The translations under genes were made by a program, and so were the position numbers. Shown one piece after another: positions 36,801 to 48,800 of a DNA stretch of 64,000 bases (its first letter is position 1; the number at the start of each line of letters is the position of its first letter). The notes under the pieces are model-generated. The model saw only the letters and a list, made by a program, of their open reading frames with translations, was not told the DNA's origin and did not search any database. Source of the DNA: Alentia gelatinosa (lineage: Eukaryota > Annelida > Polychaeta > Phyllodocida > Polynoidae); NCBI GenBank assembly GCA_950022655.1, contig OX465583.1, positions 68,003,652 to 68,067,651 on the forward strand, read 5' to 3'.

Positions 36801-39800
36801 GCGACTGCATTCAGTCACGTTATGTGTTGTCATCATGTGTCACTACGGCTCTCATTAGCAATGTGGCTGCCGTGGCTGATTTTTTGACAGTTCCTTATTC
36901 TTCCATGGTGGCCACAGTCATCAGGGTCTGTCACGTTTGTCCATCCCGTCCCCCTGAGTTGTGTCACGTCCCTCGTGTTTCATCCACGCTGGTCCACAGA
37001 GCCGTGAAACTTGGCTGCCAGGGTCGCGGTAGCCCCAGTGAAACCTAGCAATATGGTATCTTGTGATCCAGTACTGGGATCATGCTATATAATCAGGGAT
37101 GGCAGTTTTCCTTTTTTCCAAGGAAATCCTTGTTTTCATTTTCAGTTCTTTTTCTTGTGAGAAACAAAGTGAGAATAAATTGTGCCTCAATCACACCAAT
37201 AAACAGTGGGTCAAACCTCCACACACACCCCAGCCCCATTACATAGTCAATAACGATGTGTTATCCATGTTTTTTCAGTCTATCTGAGGCAGTGAATCCC
37301 ACATGAAAGATATTTCCTTTTTTTCACGACCCCAACTGACATCGCTGTATATTGCACTGATGATAATGGACTAAACATTCAACTTGCAAGATATGTATTC
37401 AGAATTCAAGGAGTCAGTTCAGCACTGTTATATGAATAAAGTGGAGATTAAGGTCTTAATTAAGGCTTAATCACTTTCTGTGATAGTGCTATGTGATTTA
37501 AGCCTGTTGCGTAACTCACACCATGTCTGATCATTCCCCCGTAGACAGAACAGCATTGTCCACGTATTGTGAGAACGGGTCATCTATATACATGTACAGG
37601 TTAGGGGAGGGGCGCCGTGTTAATATATATATTTATATATATAACAGGTTAGGGGAGGAGTGTATTGATAGTTGATGTTAACACACACCGTGTCTGGTTC
37701 TCCTGTGTGGTTGATGTACCGTGAGAACGGGTCATGTATATATGTTACAGGTTTAAGGGGAGGGGCGCCGTATCAATAGTTAATAGTGACTCACACAGTA
37801 TCTGGTTCTCCTGCAGACATTTTAATATATATATATATATAATATGAGGCTGTGGAATGATTCTTCCGTAGACAGGACAGCATCATCCACGTATCGTGAG
37901 AACAGGTCATGTATATATGTTACAGGTTTGGGGAGGGGTGTATTGATAGCAATACCCATGTTAACTCACACCGTATCTGATCATTCTCCCGCAGAGAGGA
38001 CAGCGTGGTTGACGTATCGTGAGAACAGGTCATGTTTATATGTTACAGGTTAGGGGAGGGATGTATTGATAGTAATACGTCATGTTAACTCACACTGTAT
38101 CTGATCTTTCTCTCGCAGAGAGGACAACGTGGTTGACGTATCGTGAGAACAGGTCATGTTTATATGTTGCAGGTTAGGGGAGGGGTGTATTAATAGTAAT
38201 ACGTCATCTTAACTCACACCGTATCTGATCTTTCTCCCGCAGAGAGGACAGCGTGGTTGACGTATCGCGAGAACAGGTCATGTTTATATGTTGCAGGTTT
38301 GGGGAGGGATGTATTGATAGTAATACCCATGTTAACTTACACCGTATCTGGTTCTCCCGCAGACAGGACAGCGTGGTTGACGTATCGTGAGAACAGGTCA
38401 TGTATATATGTTGCAGGTTAGGGGAGGGGTGTATTTATAGTAATACCCATGTTAACTCACACCGTCTCTGATCTTTCTCCTGCAGACAGGACAGCGTGGT
38501 TGACGTATCGTGAGAACAGGTCATGTATATATGTTACAGGTTAGGGGAGGGGTGTATTGATAGTAATACGTCATGTTAACTCACACCGTCTCTGATCTTT
38601 CTCCCGCAGACAGGACAGCGTGGTTGACGTATCGTGAGAACGGGTCATGTATATATGTAACAGGTTAGTAATACCCATGTTAACTCACACTGTATCTGGT
38701 TCTCCTGCAGACAGGACAGCGTGGTTGACGTATCGTGAGAACAGGTCATGTTTATATGTTACAGGTTAGGGGAGGGATCTATTGATAGTAATACGTCATG
38801 TTAACTCACACCGTGTCTGATCTTTCTCCCGCAGACAGGACAGCGTGGTTGACGTGGTCGGCGTCCTCCTCTCCCGCCGATTTACCCGCTCACAACACCA
38901 GAGGGCGCCACACCTCCTAACGGCGGAGGAGGAAACTAACAGGAGACTCGGTAGGTGGCGTGTCGGTGCTCGGTGTTGCCCGTGTGGCGTTCTGCTCAGT
39001 CTGAATAGCGTGTGCCTGAACGGCCACGGCGGCCCCCAGTGTGTGTCTGTTACTAGAGCACTATTCACTGTGTGTTTCTTAGCCCTTTCAGTCCGAGCAA
39101 TGCCTTGAGGCATTCCCATACAGGGGAAGAAGAATGCCTTCAGGCAGTCCCAGGCAGAGGACAAAGAATGCCTTGAGGCACTGCCATGCAGGGGAAGAAG
39201 AATGCCTTGAGGCACTCCCATGCAGGGGACAAAGAATGCCTTGAGGCACTCCCATGCAGGGGAAGAAGAATGCCTTGAGGCACACCCAGGCAGGGGACAA
39301 TGAATGCCTTGAGGTACTCCCAGGCAGGGGAAGAAGAATGCCTTGGGGCTTTCCCAGGCAGGGAACAATTGATATCATCTTTGTTTTATACAATTTCAAA
39401 ACTTGAAAATGAAAACAAGGATTTCCAATGGAAAAAGGAAAAATGCCATCCCTTCTATTGTAACAGAGTGGTATGAATGTGGATTGTTTGTTTGTTTGGT
39501 TTGATTTAACGTCCAGTCAACCATTATAGGTCTTTACCAGACTTTCTCAAGATTCTTTTACACCACAAGGGTAGTGATCGAATCTATGTGGTGAATTCAG
39601 GTAGAAATCTCACCCCTACACATTTACCAAGGTGAGAGTTCTTTTACTTCCCACACCACATAGACATGGTATGAGAAGGATTGGCCTTTGATATAGCAGT
39701 AAATCTACCACTGCTGGGGGGTGGGACTCGAACCCACGAAGTCCTACAACCTTGAGGTTACAAGTCCGGTGTTCTAACTACTGAGATAACTCCCCACCCC

Positions 39801-42800
39801 CTATGGATGTCGAAAGCGGAGAGAGTGCACTGGGCACTCTACAGATCTCCATGCATTCTATTGTTAGTCGTGTAAATTAACCCTTTTAAGACCAGAAAAT
39901 ATCTTAAAGTACTCCGAGGAAGGCAGTAAGAATGGTTCTCTGAATGGTGTATTACGTCATTAGGTCATTTTGAAAAGGGTTGAAATTTTACGTCTTACGA
40001 AAAGAGATAATTGCTACTACTTTTTTTTGTGAAGTATGGTGAAATGCTCAGGTTATCCTGACAAATTGTCAATATTTCAATTAATTGAATAATTTTAACT
40101 GAGGCATGCGTCCATCCCTACGGCACAGTAACCACGTTTTCTCATATTGTTCTGCTACCAATAAAAAAGCACTAAGCGTGTGACTGAAGCCGTATTATAC
40201 ATATGTTCCCCTGCCTACCCCCCTCCCCACCCCCCACACACCTCACTGGCTGTGTGCGGCGGGGTGGTGGTGGGTGTCCCTGGCTGTATGCGGCGGGGTG
40301 GTGGTGGGTGTCCCTTACTGTGTGCAGTGGGGTGGTGGTGGGTGTCCCTCACTTTATGCGGTGGGATGGTGGTGGGTGTCCCTCGCTGTGTGCGGTGGGG
40401 TGGTGGTGGGTGTCCCTCGCTGTGTGCGGTGGGGTGGTGGTGGGTGTCCCTCGCTGTGTGTGGCGGAGTGGTGGTGGGTGTCCCTCTGTGCATGCGGCGG
40501 GGTGGTGGTGGGTGTCCCTGGATGTGTGCAGTGGGGTAGTGGTGGGTGTCCCTCACTGTACGGTGGGGTGGTGGTGAGTGTCCCTGTCTGTCTGCGGGGT
40601 GGTGGTGGGTGTCCCTGTGTGCGGCGGGGTGGTGGTGGGTATCCCTGGCTACATGCGGCGGGGTGGTGGAGGGTGTCTCTGTCTGTGTTTGGTGGGGTGG
40701 TGGTGGGTGTCCCTGGGTGCGGTGGGATGGTGGTGGGTGTCCCTCACTATGTGCAGTGGGGTGGTGGTGAGTGTCCCTGTCTATCTGCGGGGTGGTGGTG
40801 AATGTCCCTCACTGTGTGCGGCGGGGTGGTGATGGGTATCCCTGGCTAAATGCAGCGGGGTGGTGGTGGGTGTCTCTGTGTGCGGTGGGATGGTGGTGGG
40901 TGTCCCTGGCTACATGCGGCGGGGTGATGGTGGGTGTCCCTGTGTGCGGTGGGATGGTGGTGGGTGTCCCTGTGTGCGGTGGGATGGTGGTGGGTGTCCC
41001 TGGCTACATGCGGCGGGGTATTGGTGGGTGTCCCTGGCTACATGCAGCAGCGGGGTGGTGGGTGTCCCTGTGTGCAGCAGGGTGGTATTGGGTGTCCCTC
41101 ACTGTATGCGGCAGGGTGGTGGGTGTCCCTGTGTGCAGCAGGTTGGTGTTGGGTGTCCCTCACTGTATGCGGCAGGGTGGTGGTGTCCCTGTGTGCAGCA
41201 GGGTGGTATTGGGTGTCCCTCACTGTATGCGGCAGGGTGGTGAAGGGAGGCGCCCACACACCGCCGCCCGTCTATTCGGCTTACCACCTCGCGCTATATT
41301 GTCTTTCTCCTGATTACTCCGCGCCTAATCCTTGGCAGCCGTCTGGTTCCACCCTAATCCCTCTGTTAATGCTCCATGCGCTTTTTCCCGTGCTGCTCTA
41401 GACCCCCCACCCACCCACCTCCTCCTCCTCCTACCTCCCCCAACGTCTTCTCACTCTATTGATTCAGACAAAGCAAATATATGCATTAGCCGCCAAATGT
41501 AGGGGCTGATTGAAACCTGGCCGTAGAGATTGACTAGCCTCCGCTGCGCCACTTCTTCATTACAACCCAGAAATTACATTCTAATATGAATGGAAATGTA
41601 ATGTTTGCCGAGTGGGGCGGGCAGGGAAAGGTCAGCAGGGAGCGGCTCGACCGGCGCGAGCAGCTCGCCTTACCGCAGTGCGAGTCGCTGTCTCCGAGTC
41701 TCTGCACAGGGATCTGTCCGCAGTTGGACTGCACTAACTATATGTGGTATTTGCCATGAATGTCTGGGATATATATTTCTATACCAAACTACTTGCGATT
41801 TCATGGGTTATGTGTGATATATGGAAATAGGGATATATTATATATATGATGTTTGGGATGTATTATAGAGGAAACATATTAAAGTCAGAGCTCATATCCC
41901 ATCAAGTTTGAGTTTAAATCGTGTAGTAATTCACAAGTGATTTCATTGGTTATGTGTAATATACGGAAATAGGCTTACTGTGGCTGTAACTGATATGTAA
42001 TCTCTGGGGTACATAAAGAGGAAACCTATGAAAGTTAACAGTCAGACTTCGTATCCCATTGAGTTTGAAGCGCGTAGTAGAAAGGTCAGCGCAGCCCATG
42101 GCTGGGAGCGGCTCGACCGGCGCGAGCAGCTCGCTTTACCGTAGCGCGAGTCGCTGTCTCCGAGTCTCCGCACAGGGCTCTGTCCGCAGTTGGACTGCAC
42201 TAGATATCTGTGGTATTTGCCATGAATGTCTGGGATATATATGTCTATACCAAGCTACTTGTGATTTCATGGGTTATGTGTATATGGCTGTACGTGATAT
42301 ATAATATCTGGGATATATAAAAGAGGAAACCTATGTAAGTTAACATATCGTATCCTATATCGAGTTTGAATCGTGTAGTAATTCACTTGCCACTCTCCGA
42401 GTCTCTGTGCAGGGCGATGTCCAGAGCAGGGCTGCACTAGATATCTGTGGTATTTGCCATTTGTCTGGGATATACATGTCTATACCAAACTGCTTGTGAT
42501 TCCATGGGTTATGTGTAATATACAGAAATAGGGTTACTCTGGCTGTACGTGGTATGTAATGTCTGGGTTGTATTATAGAGGACAATAAGGGTTAGAGCTT
42601 GTATCCCATTGCGTTTGAATCGGGTAGTAATTCACAAAGTGAAGCCGCTTGAATTACATAGCGATTCAAACGAGATAAGATCGAGCTCTGACAATAAACG
42701 AATGGGTTTCTGAATTTATGTCACCCTTCACATTGATTAATGGGCTGACCTTTGTGACATAATCCCCCATTGAGCATTTTTTCTAAATACTCAATGGGCG

Positions 42801-45800
42801 TTGGTTAAGTCTATTATTAAGATTAGACGAATTGGACAAAACCTTCCTCTTTTAGAATTAGAATAAATCACAAGGAACCAGTTTTGACTGATTTTTAAAA
42901 TATTTAAAAATCTCAAGATAGCCGCCAGTATCCCCCCCCCCCCCCCATTGACCCCCACACCCAAACTGCTTCTACCCGAGATAGCACCACTATGACAGAG
43001 GTAGCACACAGTCCCTCCCCGCCAATAGACACCCACAACCGCTCGTACTCCACCCGGAACCGTCACAATGCCTCCCCCCTCCTCCCACACCCTCCAACGT
43101 CTCCGACTGCCGCCACTCTGGTTCCACACAAAAAGCATCCCATAGACGCCCATTCTCAATATTCAATCTCCAGTTAAACTTCTCAAGCCGAATCAATTCC
43201 AATTGGACACAGAACTATGGCAAGAATGGCCAATCTGTTTAGGCCGAATTTCATTGGAGATATCGAATTAAGCCTGGGAAGAATTGTGTCGTTTTCCTCG
43301 AGGCGGCTTCGTGAAAGCGGCCAGAACCGGTCCCGAAGGAGCGCCTGATGCCGGGGGGGGGGGGGGGGGGGTGTCCGTATGTGCCATGTCCCAGTCTCGA
43401 AATGAGGGTGTCCCCCCTGGGACCAGGACCAGGGTGTCAGTAGAAATACGGACCGGACAACTATACTTCATTCCAAGCTCAGTGGCCAAGTGGAAGGGGT
43501 GTTCGCCTTGTGCATGGGAGGTCGTGGGTTCAAACCCCAGTCGGGTCATACCAAAGACTTATACAAAATTGGTACCCACTGCCCATTCGGCGTAACACCC
43601 GCCATTAGAATGAGGAGTAGGGGTCTAGAGCCTGGGTGGAAGAACAGCCATATATAGCCGAATTTGTGGGTTGTCATGGGTTCAAACCCTGGTCCAGTCA
43701 TACCAGAGACTTACACAAAAATGGTACCCACTGCCCATTCGGCTTAACACCCGCCATTAGAATGAGGAGTAGGGAGCAAGGGCCCGAGTGAAAGAACAGC
43801 TGTATAGCCGAATTCGGTGATTGTGTAACAAAGTATCCCCTTAAAATTGCTTTTAAAAAAAGAAGAAAATTCCAGTCTTCCCTGATGTACTACCTAGAGA
43901 TGGTGGTAGTTGGATAGAGTATAACAGTGGGAGATGCAGCGCATTAATTCTTCTCGAGTTTGATGCAGAGTGATATGAACGAGGCGACAGCCGAGTGAAT
44001 ATCGCGTAACATTCAAACGAGTTGGAGAATTATGACTTTGACCAAAACGAGTTGCTCCTGTAATTATCTCACCCCTGTACACACTAAAAGAATGGACGAC
44101 ACATTGGTTATATAGACCATGGAGGACAGACTGCAATACTCGTAGGGGCATGGAGAACGAGTTCCCAATTTTAAGCCTTTGGGACAGACATAACAGGGCT
44201 GAGATAAAACATGATTTACTATATATCCATGCCGTATATATTGTAAATATGCACCATTTCACCATATAACGTAAAAATACTGTACAGACCACTGGTCCAT
44301 ACATGATTATATGGACTACCTTGCCATACACGTTTATTAAAATATTGGTTGTTAAGCCAGATGAAATTAATGATTTTTCTTTTTAATTTCGGGTATATAG
44401 TAAATATTGAACGACCTACCATGCTTGTACAAGCCACAAAACTCGATGATAATTCAGGGTTTGTATGGAACTCAGCGTAAACGCCTCGTTCCGTACGAAC
44501 CGTGAATTATCATCTCATTTTGTACCTTGTTCAGCATGATCAGGACGTTCTATATAAGTACCGGTTGTATGACGCACACATGACTAACTGTAGGTCCTCG
44601 GTTTTTTTCAACTTTCAAGTGGACTTTATACAAGGTACATATGAACAGATATGGGTAGCTGAACATGTATAATCAAAGTTTCTTATCCCCTTGTTGAGAA
44701 GCGATATGTTCTACTTTAAATGTACCATTTACAGGTATTCAGGACTTACATATACCTTAATAACATGATTGGAATACATTATACTAGTGTTTATTGTCTA
44801 TGTATACAGTGACTCTGACGCCGTATACCACAGATATGAAATCCGTATACCATGGTTATGGTATCTGACAGTTTATAGATTATGGGTAGTTAGTCCCCAT
44901 ACATTCACGATGGGGTCTTTGTATACCATAGATGATATATGTTAGGGAAGCATAGACCATGATAACTAAGCCTCTGCATGGGAGAGGAGAGTGTACTTGA
45001 CAGCGGTCTGCCAAGCTTACCGTACGGTGGCGCCAGGTCGGCACCTAGCGGCAGGAAAAGTAGTTTGGCAACCAACCCCTCACACGATATAGGGTTGGTC
45101 GGGTTAAATCACACACATGATCTCCCCTCGGTATTTTTCTCCATAGGCTTAACATTAGGAACTCGTACTCCACGGCCATCAAGTTCGTGTACCAATATTC
45201 AATGGCTAATTGGGTGATTGATTTTATCAATAAATCATGATAAATACAGGGTGGGATAAAACCATAAACCCACGAGATAAAAATAGCTTGGTCCGCACTC
45301 CACCTCGTTTGACCGCAAAGTAATTCACGAAGCGAATTAGCGTATGGCTGTCTTAAGCCTATAAGACATCGATATTTGTTCCCGATTCATCCTGACCATC
45401 AGTATCGTAATCAGTAATAAAATGTTGACATTTTATTCTTTAAGAATCAACAGTTTGTGATTTTTGCCAGTCTGGCCTGCCTATTGGAAACTCAGCATGT
45501 ACATGTGCTTGCTGGGTATAACCTGATGGGTCGGACATTCTGACGGAATGCAATTTAGTACTACTTAAATTTTTATCAGAAATCAAGAACTGAAAATAAG
45601 CGATTCATCATATGTTGACTCCATCATACTGAATTTGTTTTCAACAATTTCTATATTGGGATCCTCGTTTACATAAGTCCGTTTTTTAATCATTATATTG
45701 CCCTCAATAAAGAGGTATTGGATCTCAGCTTATACATAGGGCTGGTTTCCTTGGTCCTGTCTTCCCTAATTCTAACATCACAAACTTGATTTGTCAGTGG

Positions 45801-48800
45801 CCCTATAGAGTCAACAGATGTAAGCTCTATGTTAACCCTAAGAACCTATAAAAGCCTATGTTTTTGGCCTTGAAAAACCTGTTAAAATATATTTTTTGAT
45901 TTTCAAAACCTAAAAAAACCCACCCTATATTGAGGAGGTGGAGCACTTGGAGACCTGTGATTGTTATCTGTGTATTATCCTTGACGTATCCTCTGATCCG
46001 CTCATACCTCACGAACATCCATGTTCTAAAATTAAAAAGGCCAACACGAATCAGTTCTTGAACTCAGCCTTAGTCAAGGGGAATCTCCTATGGGACTATA
46101 AGCCACCACCAGAAATGCAGCATACAACACCAGATGAACTTTTGAAAATCAAAATTAACAAAATTACCTTATATTAGGATGATCTGTACGTATTTAAATC
46201 AGATATGATGTCATGTGTAAATGCAAAGAACCACAACCCTTGGAAAGCCCACTCACGGCCGTTCAGCGTTGTGCCTATGGGACGAACTCGTGGCTAGCTT
46301 AGCCAGGAAGCCTGGCCTAGTTAGACAATAGGCCAGGTAACGGGTTCCAGTTTCGTAGTGCATTATTGGTAACGCCTCCTGGCGCCCTGGCCATCCGCTA
46401 GAGGGCTCGGCGGAATTAGGTGTGTGATGGTTCCCGGGGTATCCGCTAGTCACAGGCGGGCACCAGCCAAAGTTGAAGGCCATGCCTGTGGAACCCGTTA
46501 CCTGCCCCTTATTCATATGGACAGGGAATCAGTCTAGTCGCTAGCCTTGTTTCAAGATACAGGGGAGATGAACTTCCGGTTAACCATTCGACACATGTAA
46601 ACAGTGGTGTGGGTATATCCCGCCAAGACCCCTAGCTCATGCCCCTGATCTAGTCGGACATGTTAGAAGCGTGGACCGGATATTTTGCTCCCCTGTAGAA
46701 CACAGGGCTCTATAGTGAGTGGGCTTTCCAGGGGTTCTAGTTCTAGTGTCTGTTCTTTATGTCCAATGTTCCTTTGTGGTATTCAATGGAAGAACGCGGC
46801 GTCACTGCTTGCGAATTGTACATTATGTTTATGTGATCAAATAAACAAATTTTAAAAAAAAATGTTCTCCATCCTCAGGAGTCTCCGTTCCCGGTGGCAG
46901 TCACCTCTGTCTGACCTTGGCTGACCTTCAATCTCCCAGCATCCGGTTAAAACTCTACCTCGACCCGTCTCATCTCTCCTACACGTTGGGGCTGCTAGAT
47001 GGCGCCACTGTGAGCGTGAGTCGCGCGCAGCTGAGACGCTCGCGCCGAGACGCCCCCTACTGCCAGCTGCTCGTATCATCGTCGGTACGCGTCCTGTCGC
47101 TACCAGGGGGCGCCAGTGGTCGGCGCGGCGACTCCGGAGCCGGGTGAGGGACCAGTGTTTTATCATCCATCGTATACAAAGATGGGGACCCAGTAAACTA
47201 TTATCCATTGTTTATTATCTATCATATACAAAGACCCCCTTAAAATGTATGGGGACTCATTAAACCATAACACATTATATAAAACAATTTTTGTTTATTA
47301 TTCATAATATACAAAGTCCCCATTGAGAATATATGGGGACACAGTAAACTATTATCCATTGTTTATTATACATCATATACATAGACCCCATTGAGAATGT
47401 ATGGGGACACAGTAAACTATTATCCATTGTTTATTATCCATCGTATACAATGTCCCTATTGCAAATATATGGGGACTCGGTAAACCATAACCCATTATAT
47501 AAAACCTGTCAGATACCATAACTGTGGCATCCAGATTCGTATCTCACCCTGGTATTTTCTCCATAGGCTTAACGTTAAGAACTTGTACTCCATAGCCATG
47601 AGAGTAGTGTACCCAATACTCAATGGCTAATTGGGTGATTTATTTCATTGATAAAGGATGTTATAAGGGGTGAGATAAAATCAGAAACCCACTCGATGAA
47701 AAAACTTGGTTAGCACTCCATCTTGTCTGACCGCTACGTAATTCACTCCGCTTTGCTTCGTGAATTACCCTGCAGTCAATCGCGATCGAGTACGGACCAA
47801 GTTATTCTCATCTCGTCAGTTTCCTTTTAAAAATCTGTGGTAGACAGCCTCAAAGCCATGGTATTCGGGAAAATAGTCCCATTGTACTATAGAGCAGAAC
47901 AAATAGTCCCTAATGTTATACCACTTAATATGGCAATTACTGGGTGTAATTTACTCAAGAAGATAGATAATAAATACAACAAACGATGAATCTGTAGACA
48001 GGCGGCTAGATAATCCACTCGAGGTTGATGTCGGAATACGCCTGCTAGCCCTCGTGTCTACTACGCGTCAACCTCTCGTGGTTTATGGCCGTCTGTCCAC
48101 AAAACCATCGTTCATTGTCTATGTGTTCTCGGGTCTAATCTCGCATAGATAAGTCTAGAGTCGTAGATTACTGGTAGGAGAGTGTTATAAAGTCGGCGTA
48201 GACTAGATTGTGAATCAGCCACTGCGGGTGCCAGTTTGAGATTGCTTCATCAACAAATGCTCCAGAGTCTAGGTGAAGGAAGCAACTCCATCAGATTATT
48301 TTGAATGATAATAGAGACTCTGACAAACAAACTGGTAGTTATGCATTACAGAATATGTTCATTATATCTTTTTTCTTATTCAGATAGATTGAAATCATAA
48401 AATTACTTTCCCTGCACAAATAGCATTCCAGATTGAAAAGAATCATTGACATGTTTTACAGAATATGTTCATTATATCTTTTTTTTATTCAGAGAGATTG
48501 AAATCATAAAATGACTTTCTCTCATGCACAAAATATAATAATCCAGATTGAAAACAATCATTGAAAACTTATTATCTACTTTATCTAAAAAACTACGATT
48601 CTGGTAGAATCCGCTTGGATTGTCTCCCGCACAAAGAGAGAAAGTGAACCAGACCTAGGCATGGAGACTGAAGACCCCCGAGAGTGAGATTCTCTTACAG
48701 TACTTAACTGAATCCTGCTGATTTTGTTTTGTTTCTCTACACAGATGTACTTCTATTCTGATGATTTGATTCTGGCTATACTGAAAATATAATTTAGAAC

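Noticed and set aside
37520..38834. CRISPR-like array
   Set aside because: Whole 123-bp units are repeated, without short repeats separating unique spacers, in an animal intron.
39720..39802. Minus-strand tRNA gene
   Set aside because: A and B boxes are present, but the sequence runs into a SINE body and AAAC tail, and the cloverleaf stems do not close.
40180..41401. Gly/Val/Cys/Trp-rich open frames
   Set aside because: Products of the 34-bp G-rich minisatellite in intron 18, open in every frame with equal apparent quality.
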